Source: Carpediemonas membranifera
Taxonomy: Eukaryota > Fornicata
Assembly: GCA_019828565.1 (NCBI GenBank)
Contig: JAHDYR010000012.1
Location: 1,612,001 to 1,676,000 of the forward strand
DNA length: 64,000 bases
Direction of reading: 5' to 3'
Below the pieces are notes generated by a model, which was given only the letters and a program-made list of their open reading frames with translations, did no database searches and had not been told where the DNA came from. Shown in pieces: positions 28,062 to 36,620 of the stretch. Position numbers and translations under genes: made by a program. Position 1 is the stretch's first letter, and each line of letters starts with the position of its first letter.

Positions 28062-29435
28062 ATGCAATCGGTTTTCGACTTCTACATGCTCTTGAAGCGT
28101 TCGAAAACGTTTGGTAAGCAGTTCTTTATCTTCTATGACAGCGCTGAGATCAGTCAGGCCTCATCAAACGCGCAGGAGATGATCAAGTGCTCACTTCTTC
28201 GTAAGTTCCTTCTGCCCGATGACAAGATCCTCACCGCCCTTCTTCGTGATCGTAAGTACTTTCCCCATACCTTTTTACACAGATATTGGCTGGAAAACGC
28301 TTCGCAAGCTCTTCAGGTCGCCTCACCTTATCCTGCACCTAAGAGAAACTGCCGAGGCTCAGCTTGAGCTGATCACGACATCGGCTGAGCTGAAGAAGGT
28401 CATGGGAGATCATGCCTACGACAGCCTTGTCCAGAAGGTCCGCCGAGAAGTGTCTTCGGATCACGAGCACGACGTTGGAGGTAAGTACTCCAAATAACTC
28501 CTGCTTATTCAGTCCTTTCGCTGCTCCGTGAGCGCATAATGCGCAAGGTGAAGCCAGGAAGGTCGGGGGTCGTCCGTTCGTTCAAGAACAACGCCGAGCC
28601 TGAGCTGTCGGACCCGGTCGACGTGCAGTTCGACCGGATAAGGCACCTGGACGCGCTTCTGATGGACTCTCCCGTCCACAGAAGTACCCTGAGTGGCACA
28701 TCGCGCCTCCTGCGCCGCCATCTTGCCGTGGAACACAACGGTGCGATCCGTGATTTGAAGAGGGAGCTTTGGCGAGCCCGGGCCAAGATTGAAAAGCTCG
28801 AGACGGAGAAGCTTGTGCCCTTGAAGAAGGAGGCTGAGGTCATAGACCTGGATCGGGAGGCTTTGGTGGCCGCAGACCCCAAAGATGACGTCCAGACCAT
28901 CATGGAGAAGACCGCTAAGAAGTTTAAGAACGATACAAGCTCTCTGAAGCGGTCTGAGGTGCCTGGGGATGGCTCATGCATTCTCAGCGCCATGCATCTC
29001 ATCAGGACTGGGTCCCAGCCTACTGTTGGTGAGAAGCTTCAGCTGTACGAGGACATCCGATCCTTCTGTGAGGGCAAGGGGTTCGAGGGCGACCCGTTCT
29101 CTGAGATGCCTGGCTCTCCTTTCCCCTGGGCAGACCATGAGGCCATCCAGGCCAGTGTAGAGCTGAGTCACACTCCGGTAATCATCACCCAGATCGACGA
29201 GGACCTTACCTGCCTCTGGGTCCACAAAGATTGGGAAGATTCAGAGTTCTTGCCCATCCAGGATGCGACGCTGGACAAGATCTTAGGTCTTTGTGAGAGC
29301 ATGAAGCTCACTCAGTTCATCGTCATCGAGAATCGTCATGCCTGTGTCTACAGTCTTCCGGACCGCAAGCGCAAGGCAGCTGCCGCAGAGCCCGAGAAGC
29401 GTGCTACTCGTCCGGAGGATGTCACCCGCTCATAA
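28062..29435 (+). CDS. OTU-like cysteine protease, three exons
   Basis: Exons are 28062-28251, 28283-28480 and 28513-29435. The introns (31 and 32 nt) both start GTAAGTACT and end CAG, and removing them joins three frames into one protein of about 436 residues. The N-terminal half is helical with a coiled-coil-like stretch ('WRARAKIEKLETEKLVPLKKE'). The C-terminal half is OTU-like: the Cys-box VPGDGSCILSAMHL (Cys codon 28977-28979) and a distal His in 'NRHACVYSL' (29337-29339). OTU enzymes remove ubiquitin or ubiquitin-like proteins. The reading ATG at 28062 is preferred because an in-frame ATG at 28026 lies inside the palindrome cluster. OTU domains are known cargo of several eukaryotic transposons and viruses. 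Confidence 0.75.
28252..28282 (+). other. Spliceosomal mini-intron, 31 nt
   Basis: The intron has GTAAGTACT at the 5' end, a pyrimidine-rich ACCTTTTTACACAG at the 3' end and phase 1. Its length is not a multiple of three, and its removal keeps the reading frame. Confidence 0.75.
28481..28512 (+). other. Spliceosomal mini-intron, 32 nt
   Basis: The intron starts GTAAGTACT like the first one, has AATAACTCC as a possible branch region and ends TTATTCAG. Removal joins the frame ending in Val-Gly to the frame that contains the OTU domain. Confidence 0.75.
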
Positions 29436-29508
29436 ATGATTGATTGAATTGATATCTCTTCAAGTTTATTCACTCTTGCCTTGAGTCATGCGCGCAGTGT
29501 GGAAGCGC

Positions 29509-30467
29509 TTACGGGCGGGGTTGGACTTGGTCTTCCGCTTGCGGGGCTGCGGCTTGACCTGCAGTATTTTTGAACTGCTCCACCTTTCGAGCGAGGTAGT
29601 GAGGGTCATCTATGGCGAGACTCTTGAAGCGAGCAACCGGGTGCTCCTCTTCATCGGCCTCAAAGTAGGTCTCGCCATAATCGATGCGCAAGAACTCGCC
29701 GCGAACGATGTTGGCAGTGGCCCTGACCGATATCACTGGCAGGCCATCCACCAAGACGTCCACGAACTCACAGTTGACATCGTCAGGGCTGTGGTTAATC
29801 AGGTGGACACCCGCTGCGGCCGACATGGCATCGACGGCGACCTGACTGTCAGCGAATGACATGCTGTGTAATGGTAATGGAATATGCGAAACAAACACCA
29901 TCTGGCCGTTGTTGCTGGCCGTCTCAGCATCGGGAATCAGCTTCCCGAGTATATGCCGAGACATGTGCCAGCTGAGATATCCTCAGTGGCAATCATGCCT
30001 CGGCCGACGCTCTGCGTCCGGTTGAGGGCCGGATGGTCGGGCTCCTGGGTCAGACGGGGGTCGCAACGGGTCTCGGATGAGATCCAGGCCGGAGCAGGAA
30101 TGGCCTGAAGGCTTATCTCATCCGAAATCAGCCGCTTGACGTCCTGCAGGTCTGAACCCGGGTAAACATGCGTCCACCTAGGGTGGACGTGCATGACGGA
30201 CCCCTCGACGGAGTCCTCCTCGGCTTCAGACGAGCTGGATGAATGGGAAGGCGACTCGGGAGGCGGAGGAGGAGGAGAATCTTGCTCCTTACCATCCTCG
30301 GGCGACTCGGGAGGCGGAGGAGGAGGTGATGCTGCCGTTACAGTCGTTTCCGCAGGACGTTGATCCTGCGGAGAAGCAGATGACACAAAAGTGTCGTTGA
30401 GTGGATTTTGAATCCTTCTCTTACCTACCGGTTGCTGCTTCCTTGCGGACATCTTTCTTCTCGCCAT
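29509..30467 (-). CDS. SET-domain protein (one frameshift)
   Basis: The chosen start is ATG 30467 (MARRKMSARKQQ); the frame is open 35 codons further but with little protein-like character. The N-terminal part is basic, then Pro/Ser/Glu-rich with two PPPPPPESP repeats. The C-terminal SET domain begins 'GRGMIATEDISAGTCLGIYSG'-like (quoted in part: ATEDISAGTCLGIYSG), has the pseudoknot motif LINHSPDDVNCEF and ends FLRIDYGETYF with the catalytic-type Tyr. The frame changes near 29950 within a GGG; one extra G joins both parts. SET domains methylate lysine, often on histones. It lies tail-to-tail with the OTU-like gene (74 bp). Confidence 0.75.
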
Positions 30468-30628
30468 ATCTTCGTTCTCTTTTTTTTTCTCGCAACTCCC
30501 GATCCGAAGAACAGGCGCATCGCTGATCAGATCCGAACAATACTGCAGTAGCATGCATAAATAGTGTAGCAATGAAGGTATACCTCTTTACTTGGATCAA
30601 AAGCTTGTCCTTTGCTTCAAATCAAAAT

Positions 30629-30655
30629 GTGCCATTCATGAAAAAAAATTGGCAC
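30629..30655 (+). promoter_or_regulatory. GTGCCA/TGGCAC palindrome before caspase-like gene
   Basis: This imperfect inverted repeat ends 7 nt before the ATG at 30663. It is nearly the reverse complement of 25631-25656, which precedes the GNAT-like gene. The position at two start codons of the same element supports a shared control signal. Confidence 0.6.
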
Positions 30656-30662
30656 ATTGCAA

Positions 30663-31667
30663 ATGGACGAGAAATACGGAGAATTCGGCACGCGACGCAT
30701 CAGTAAGGACCAAGAAGTCTTTGAATGTGTCTGTGGTAAGGTTCAGCTCAGGCGTGGACATCGCGGGATCGGTTTCAAGTCTTCTTCCTCTCACGAGTGT
30801 CCTTTTACAACAGAGAAGTTGATTAACCGACGGGTGCTAATCACCATCGAGCCGCTGCATGGTTTCGAGACCCCGACTCAGCCCTACCCCGTCTTCCGCG
30901 TGGAAAGTCTTGCCAACTCATCTGGCTATCATTTCAAGCTCAAGACGGCTCTAGAGCTCGTTGATGATGAGTGGCTGACTGCCGTTGCCCGCACCTTTAA
31001 GTCTACGTCCCATCTGGCCGAGGTACTTGAGGAGTTGGCGTCGCAGTACTCTAACTTCGACACTTACTGGGTGATATCGGGTCATTCTGATACAGAAACG
31101 TCGCGTATGATCATTGATACGTCTACGAACGAGTTTCTGTATCACCATGATCTGGTCCAGCTCATCCTCAGGTCATTCGAGAGCCCTTCCTTGGTGAGAT
31201 CGACGCGTGTGCGTCTGATTTACTTTGCCACCTGCTCCGGACTCGACAGATCTGAGGAGTCTCAGCTGTGCAGTGCTATTTCGACAGCCAAGTACAAGAA
31301 CACATGCATTATCCTCACTCCTGAGAAGGTTCTGGCGCATGAGCTTGTTCTCCAGGACGCCTATTGGCTCTACCGCGTGACATGCCTCGACAATCCTCTT
31401 TTCTTTCTGACGAAGTACTTCTCTGGCTATCGTTTCGCGCCTGGCTCAGCAGGAAGACGGATTATAGCCAATGGTTCCTTGTCATTTCCCAACGAGGCCA
31501 GGGTCATCATGTCTGAGACTAGCTATGCCCGGCCCATTCCTCTTCCTGAAATGCAAGACATCGTTTCTGATGTCAACGAGTATGACCCGTTAAGAACCGA
31601 CCAGAGAAGACTTATGAATGATCGATACATAAGCATGATGACCCGTGCGCTTGAGAGAGACGTGTAG
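30663..31667 (+). CDS. Protein with caspase/CHAT-like His-Cys pair
   Basis: 334 residues, start at ATG 30663 just after the palindrome. An N-terminal CxC-x(n)-H-x-C cluster ('CVCGKVQLRRGH...HEC') may bind zinc. The middle has 'YWVISGHSD' with H141 after a hydrophobic strand, and 'VRLIYFATCSG' with C191 after another strand, 50 residues later. This strand-GH...strand-x-C-x-G pattern is the hallmark of clan CD peptidases (caspases, CHAT proteases). The C-terminus is helical without signal or membrane segments. The assignment rests on this motif pair and predicted strand order only. If correct, the element carries two different cysteine protease folds. Confidence 0.5.
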   Translation: MDEKYGEFGTRRISKDQEVFECVCGKVQLRRGHRGIGFKSSSSHECPFTTEKLINRRVLITIEPLHGFETPTQPYPVFRVESLANSSGYHFKLKTALELVDDEWLTAVARTFKSTSHLAEVLEELASQYSNFDTYWVISGHSDTETSRMIIDTSTNEFLYHHDLVQLILRSFESPSLVRSTRVRLIYFATCSGLDRSEESQLCSAISTAKYKNTCIILTPEKVLAHELVLQDAYWLYRVTCLDNPLFFLTKYFSGYRFAPGSAGRRIIANGSLSFPNEARVIMSETSYARPIPLPEMQDIVSDVNEYDPLRTDQRRLMNDRYISMMTRALERDV

Positions 31668-31710
31668 TAAACAGATATATATACAATTTATGATCATCTC
31701 TCACTAAACA

Positions 31711-32934
31711 CTAAACAATCGGTCTCATGCCCTCTACTCGCTTATAGACAACCTTACATTTGCTGCAGAGGGGAACGATGTACAACTTGCCATCAATGGT
31801 GTACTGCACTTCCTCAGAGCAATGCTCACAGTACCACCAGTGACAGCCTCGGCAGCAAAGAAGAGTAGAAGCCTGTTCTTCTGCTTTCTTCGTGTTCTTG
31901 GATCTTAGGCCCTTTTTGCACGCCTGGCACTTGTTGCTAGAGCCGGTAATATAGCACGCGGGACAGTAGTCCTTCTTGCCCTTCGTCCTGACACATTGCT
32001 CGTGCAGGAAACCTTTGCAAGCACAGCATCTCCTGAACGTAGTGCCGTCTGGATTGAAGAACCACTCGGGGGTACCACACACAAGACATCCAAATAGCAT
32101 TTTGCGCTGATGAAGGCTAAGGAAAGTCGTCTTACATGTCTCGGGTTCGGTAGGCGGGTCTCTCACACGGGTCTCTGAGACAACGTCATTGATCAGGACC
32201 TTAATACGGTCAACAACAGCATCGGACACGTTGTTAGACACCTGCTGCAGATCGTCGTCACCAAGCCTGGGTCGCTTGGCTTCCTCGTCGTCAAAGACGA
32301 TCTTCTTCCGAACCGGCACCGATCGATCTGTCGTTGACTGAGGTGTGTCTGCTTCATCACCAACACCAAGTGAAGACAGTTGCGTAGTCGACCGTATCGG
32401 TGGGATCTCTGCCTTGATCATCGTAGTCGGGGTCGATTTGACCGTTGCCTTTTGCTTGACAGGCTTATATCTCACCCGGTTGATCACAGGCAAGTTCTCA
32501 AGGCTGATTGAGTCGGAAACATCGTTCAGTCCAGCATCTGAGAGAACATCTGAGAGCATCTGGCGGAACTCGGCATGGCAGGGCTGACTACGGACAGCAA
32601 TGTGCTGCATGACAGAGCCATTGTACTCCGCAGAGGGTCTAACTGCTGTTATAAACGTAGTAACGCCGACAACAGTCGTCCGCCTGACCTGTTCCCGGAG
32701 TTCAATTGACTTGAACCCAGGGCATTCGGCGGCGACCCTGCGCTGGACCTCCAGAAGTACCTTATGGATGTCGCGTGCACTCAAGCCGAGGTCAGTTGCC
32801 TCGTCGTCCTCAAATACTGAAGAAACAACGGCTGTAACAAATGAACGACGGAGATTTGCGAGCTTACTGTTGCCATACTGTCTGATGGGGGGCGTAGCAG
32901 CAATAGGTTCTGGTACAGACACTTCTGAATTCAT
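31711..32934 (-). CDS. PHD-finger/zinc-cluster protein
   Basis: 407 residues. The N-terminal 280 residues are helical and low in known motifs, with a basic, Ser/Thr-rich middle ('KRPRLGDDD'). The C-terminal third holds a PHD-type Cys4-His-Cys3 pattern (CLVCG...CCACKGFLHEQC...CPACY), then CQACKKG and a second cluster (CCRGCHWWYCEHC...CSKCK). PHD fingers read histone H3 tails; some zinc clusters of this form act as E3 ligases. It ends 43 bp from the end of the caspase-like gene, tail-to-tail. Together with the SET and OTU genes it suggests chromatin or ubiquitin cargo. Confidence 0.75.
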   Translation of the reverse strand: MNSEVSVPEPIAATPPIRQYGNSKLANLRRSFVTAVVSSVFEDDEATDLGLSARDIHKVLLEVQRRVAAECPGFKSIELREQVRRTTVVGVTTFITAVRPSAEYNGSVMQHIAVRSQPCHAEFRQMLSDVLSDAGLNDVSDSISLENLPVINRVRYKPVKQKATVKSTPTTMIKAEIPPIRSTTQLSSLGVGDEADTPQSTTDRSVPVRKKIVFDDEEAKRPRLGDDDLQQVSNNVSDAVVDRIKVLINDVVSETRVRDPPTEPETCKTTFLSLHQRKMLFGCLVCGTPEWFFNPDGTTFRRCCACKGFLHEQCVRTKGKKDYCPACYITGSSNKCQACKKGLRSKNTKKAEEQASTLLCCRGCHWWYCEHCSEEVQYTIDGKLYIVPLCSKCKVVYKRVEGMRPIV

Positions 32935-33029
32935 GAGAATTTCTATCCAAGCTGTTTACGTTGTTACATTTGTCTATTTACGTAGACTCCTGGCATTGAC
33001 AATACCTAAAACTGCGACATTTGTCGGTC

Positions 33030-33245
33030 ATGATTCGAGCAACTAGCCACCAAAAGGTAGAAACGGTAACGTCAGGGCTCGTGGAAGTTGCCAAAGTACA
33101 AGATTCTTACCAAATAATCCGAAAAACTGCTCAGGGCTTGCGAAAGGAAGAAGAAATCAACAAAAAGGTGAATGACACAGAGTTTCTGCTGCAAGAGATA
33201 CGCGATTTGTTTATAGATGCCATACAGACGATGAGGGACAAGTAA
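33030..33245 (+). CDS. Small coiled-coil-like protein (71 aa)
   Basis: The ATG at 33030 is preferred over an upstream TTG. The protein is almost wholly helical with heptad-like spacing ('RKTAQGLRKEEEINKKVNDTEFLLQEIRDLF'-type, charged and leucine/isoleucine-rich). It has no known domain. It is the last gene before the right TIR and lies head-to-head with the PHD gene (95 bp), so both may share a promoter. It may be an accessory of the transposition machinery, which is a guess. Confidence 0.45.
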   Translation: MIRATSHQKVETVTSGLVEVAKVQDSYQIIRKTAQGLRKEEEINKKVNDTEFLLQEIRDLFIDAIQTMRDK

Positions 33246-33273
33246 AAATGACATTCACTAGCTTTGCTTCTCA

Positions 33274-33309
33274 TTTCACATATTCTTGTGAAATATGTGA
33301 AATGTGAAA
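33274..33309 (+). promoter_or_regulatory. Third copy of 36-bp palindromic motif, near right TIR
   Basis: TTTCACA-N6-TGTGAAA is followed by TGTGAAATGTGAAA, as at 22958-22993. No gene starts after it; the right TIR follows 38 bp later. Its location hints at a role in transposase binding as well as transcription. Confidence 0.55.
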
Positions 33310-33347
33310 CAGATTCTAGTGAATCTCATTTTTTCTTGCACTTTTTG

Positions 33348-33397
33348 GAGTATCTCCAGGGTATCTCCCGGGAGACTCTAGCCATTCTTACAGTATG
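33348..33397 (-). repeat. Right TIR of 11.3-kb element
   Basis: This is the reverse complement of the left TIR with one mismatch (C for T in the GATACYCTGG segment). It is followed by AG and the resumed RNase H frame of element B. Confidence 0.92.
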
Positions 33398-34271
33398 AGG
33401 TCGAACTGGTTCATCTCCAGCCGCCAGCGGACGAGCTTGGCAGCTGTGGCCTTCTCCAGGAACTGCAGATTCCTATGGTCGGTCTCAATCGTCACTGGGC
33501 AGCCCAATACCAGGCCACTCCAGGTCCTCAGTGCAAATAGTATTCCAAAGGCCTCCTGCTCGATGGTGCTCCATCTCCCTTGAGTCTCATTAAACACCTT
33601 CGAACAAAAAGCAATAGGCTTCTCCTTCCCAGTCACGTCTCTGTTCAGCAGGATGGCCCCACAGCCAATGTCCGAGGCGTCCGAGCGGATGACGATCTCG
33701 GAGTCGTAGTCAATGTGGGAGCACAGCACCGTCTGGCAGATGGCCTCCTTGGTGGCCTCGAAGGCTGCCGTGGTGGCGTCAGTCCAACAGAGCTTGGCGT
33801 TCTTCTTGCCCTGTCGGAGGCCGTTCAGTGGTCTCATGACCGTCGCCAGGCCGGGAACGAAGTTAACTCCTTAAAGCTCTGCGAGTAGGCGCAGACGTTG
33901 CCTTGGTGTGTACCTTCCTTATTGAACGGGAGGCCCTTGAGCTTCTTACGGAGCTCGTTGAGGGACACGGGAACAACCTGAGTCCTAAGGAAACCGTTAA
34001 CCTCGTCAGCGCTGAGGTCCTCTAGCTTCTTGTCCAACGTGTCGGTAATCTCATCTTGCAGGTCTTGAGACAAGAGAGTGGCGACGGGATAAGCTGGATG
34101 GCGCGCCAGGAGGATTCGCACTTCGTCGCGGAATCGGGCGATCCCGGACGGGCTAAGCTTGCTACTATTAAAAGTAGGGAAGGAATAGTCGACATCTAAA
34201 GTTACCATTTCACTAGTATTAATGCTGTAGGCAGGTTACCTGGGGAAAACGATTTACAGCCTAAAAATGCA
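33398..34271 (-). pseudogene. Element B 5' part: short LTR, gag N-terminus fused to RT thumb/RNase H
   Basis: On the minus strand a putative 46-bp LTR (34226-34271, TGCATT...CTACA) is followed by the near-palindrome GTATTAATGC (34216-34225). Then come a gag N-terminus from ATG 34208 (helical, 'LLSQDLQDEITDTLDK', resembling R2 gag) and a sudden jump near 33865 to the RT thumb ('NFVPGLATVMRPLNGL') and RNase H (SDASDIGCGAILLN, TDHRNLQFL). Capsid, protease and most of RT are deleted. The TIR element interrupts the end of RNase H at 33397. Confidence 0.75.
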
Positions 34272-34278
34272 CCTTGAC

Positions 34279-34531
34279 TATTGAGGACTGGGTCACAAAG
34301 CCGTCAGACTGGAAGCTGATACACGATCTCCGCCCCGTCAACTTCTACCAGCAGGTCCGCCAGTTCCGGCTGAAAGGACTGACGGAGGTGGCGGCGGGTC
34401 TGGCCCATGGCGCTTGGATGACGTCGGTCGACCTCACGTCCGGCAGAGGACGCCAAGCAGTATCTGGGGATCGAGCACGAGGGGAAGACGTACCGGTGGC
34501 GAGCTCTGCCCTTCGGCCTCAATAGACGAGG
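34279..34531 (+). pseudogene. Reverse transcriptase scrap, DIRS-like
   Basis: The frame reads KLIHDLRPVNFY, then 'GAWMTSVDLTSG' and, after an internal deletion and frame change, 'AKQYLGIEHEGKTYRWRALPFGLN'-type sequence. The wording W-M-T-S-x-D-L and Y-L-x-x-x-x-x-G-K-x-Y-x-x-x-A-L-P-F-G-L is closer to DIRS/tyrosine-recombinase retroelements than to the Ty3 elements of this window. The segment between the first catalytic Asp and the following strand is lost, so it is dead. Confidence 0.6.
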
Positions 34532-34791
34532 AGTGTCGAGCCTCGACCAGTCATTTCTTATTTTGACATGATATATATTCACACCCGTGCGGTAAAGTAT
34601 ATTCCCCAGTGATACGATTTGGTCTTGATTTGTCTTGTCGACACCCATGGTGTTGTTACTCACGTTCGCGAGAACATTGGACCTATTCTGCACGACCAAC
34701 CGAGATGAGAGATCGATTTTTCAGACGTAGCGGGGACGTGATGTCGGCCGAGAAACTGCTGGGAATACCATCCACTGCGCCTCGGAGACTA
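34532..34791. other. Intergenic, nothing recognised
   Basis: This short stretch lies between the RT scrap and the dispersed repeat. No frame shows a domain. Confidence 0.4.
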
Positions 34792-36290
34792 GGAGTCGCC
34801 TGCTCTGTCGCACCCAGACGAGGGTCGAGTTGGGTCGACCGCGCATCGAGGCGGGCGGAGGGCGCCGGACCGCGCGCTACCGGAATACGTGGAGTGAGTA
34901 TCGCTCTGCTGATTCCAGGAGCGCGCTGCCCGTTCGCGTCCGACTCATCGTTTTGGGGGTCGAGTCACATCTCGGCCCCAAATGAACTGCCCACACGTAT
35001 GCTGCAAGGGAACAGTCAGAGCAAATCGATGCGCGGAGGGGAGGGACCAGGTGTGCGCGAGGGCAGACCGGGAGGCCGGCCCTTTGGCACACAGCAAAAT
35101 CGGTCTGGTCGGCCAGACCCATGTCATCCCAAACTCCATCAGTCAACATGGTGCGTGAATGCATGCTTTAGAGCCCAGCCCGATGCTATATCGGCCATCA
35201 ATTTGGTTGACGAACTGTTCACCTGCCTTTCGAAATCCTCTCGAGACTGCGGGTCCGAAGCTGAGCGATGCCGTCACCTCGACTACAACCATCGAATCGC
35301 TGCCGCTCTGCCATAATGCTTGTATAGCCCTCTTACATCTGTATCCGGGCTGTTACCAGCAGGGGCACACTGGAAGTATGCGTTTGGAGTCGGCCCGATC
35401 TTCGATCTCGACGGACATCGAACATGACGAGTAGAGGTCGGAGAGGGCTGAAACTCACATCATTACACTGTAGGAGAAGCTCATACAGGATGGCTGACCC
35501 ATCTTAGTCTTTAAACTCCCAACCTTAGGTTCTGGAGTGGTCGAAAATGACGACTCAGTTTGACTCGATCCACCCTCAGCCCGCACCCAATGGCATAGCA
35601 CCATCAACTAGGCCTGGATATAGTGCGAGTGCCCCACTAACAGCATTGGACGCAACGTCTGCCGTCCTCGAGATGGTTGTGCAGAATACGCCATCTTTTT
35701 TCACACATCCCTTCGCGACCTCGAATAATCGCTCTCCAAGCACCTCTGCTGCTATATTTGTGCACGATGCTCATTTAATACGTCTAGATCACGATTCCTC
35801 ACTCTCTTTCAGTTTCGGTCACTTCTTCGTGCCGAACTAAACAACATCAATCAGGTGCGCCGACGGGACCCTGGAGCGGCAACAAGGTAAGTCCGCCACC
35901 ATCTAATGCTGTCAAAATCCTAGCTGTGCGCCACGGCGTCTTCGGACCCGGGGTATTGCATTGGCCTCTGGCCCTTGCTGCACACCGGGACATCCGCGCC
36001 ACCTTACACGGCGCGGAACCCGGCTTCTAGCTAGGAGCGCGCGGGCGGTGTGTGACTGCCGCGCGGACATCAGATGGACCTAGGACAGTGAGCCTAGATG
36101 ATACACTTGGACGACCCAGCAGCTGCTGGCGGTTGGCGAGTGTATGCGGGAGGGCAAGCCCGCGGCGTGGAGCCCTATCTGTGAGTCACACCATGGGAGG
36201 TCATTTTCGTCTAAAATTTCCATTTGCCAGAATTGCCCACGTGTGATGCGAGCCCGCTCTTGCCGCGCACAGTTGCACATTATTCATCGC
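34792..36290 (+). repeat. 1.5-kb dispersed repeat, copy 1
   Basis: This matches 58622-60121 in the same orientation with very high identity (a few substitutions and small indels near 35083-35140 and 36160). The edges are sharp. It contains an unremarkable 97-codon frame (35547-35840) that is identical in both copies, and a GTAAGT near 35886. I see no TIR, LTR or transposase, so it may be a non-autonomous element or a segmental duplication. Confidence 0.88.
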
Positions 36291-36371
36291 TCAGCTGCCA
36301 ACCATGGGGCAGCGTGTGCCCGGAGGCTGCGTACCAGCAGCTGGGGTCTGCCGAGCCCACCCTCTGCCAGT

Positions 36372-36620
36372 CTAAAAGTGCAGCACAATGTTTTGCTGTT
36401 GAGTCTGGTTTAATGAAAGCATGGACATCAACGATCAGCCATATGATGAGGCAGAAAACATCGAAATCACATCATCCCACCCATCATTTGGCGAAATGGA
36501 CAACTAGTTCCCCGAGGACGATCTTGACGGCGATCTCGGCAGCTTCGAGGAATCTCCAGCTCTGCACAACTCTGAGTACGGATTAGATGATATGGATGAC
36601 CATATGGACACGGACGCCCA
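36372..36620 (+). pseudogene. 5' fragment of IFT46 (duplicated, truncated)
   Basis: From 'GTCTAAAAGTGCA' through the ATG at 36420 and about 60 codons, the sequence closely follows the start of the intact IFT46 gene (44664-44930), including part of its 5' flank. A TAG appears at 36505-36507 where the intact gene has a Glu codon region, and similarity ends near 36620. It therefore encodes no functional protein. Confidence 0.85.

Larger units (their letters stand above)
22059..33397 (+). mobile_element. 11.3-kb TIR element with eight genes (novel DNA transposon candidate)
   Basis: The element is bounded by 50-bp terminal inverted repeats (49 of 50 match) starting CATACTGTAAG. It is flanked by a 2-bp duplication AG (22057-22058 and 33398-33399); with a different choice of end this could be read as 3 bp. 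Removing it restores the RNase H frame of element B. It is more AT-rich than its flanks. Its genes are packed on both strands: transposase-like, GNAT-like, unknown, OTU-like, SET, caspase-like, PHD and small coiled-coil. There is no DNA polymerase, capsid or packaging ATPase, so it is not a Polinton/Maverick. A short target duplication and a putative D...D-CxxC-like transposase would suit CMC/RAG-like or related superfamilies, but I cannot assign it. Confidence 0.85.

Noticed and set aside
22059-33397. Polinton/Maverick or integrated large DNA virus
   Set aside because: No DNA polymerase B, capsid, packaging ATPase or retroviral-type integrase is present.
35547-35840. 97-codon frame in the dispersed repeat as a gene (also 59377-59670)
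   Set aside because: No domain, hydrophobic core or helix pattern is evident. Identity of the copies reflects the recent repeat and not selection.
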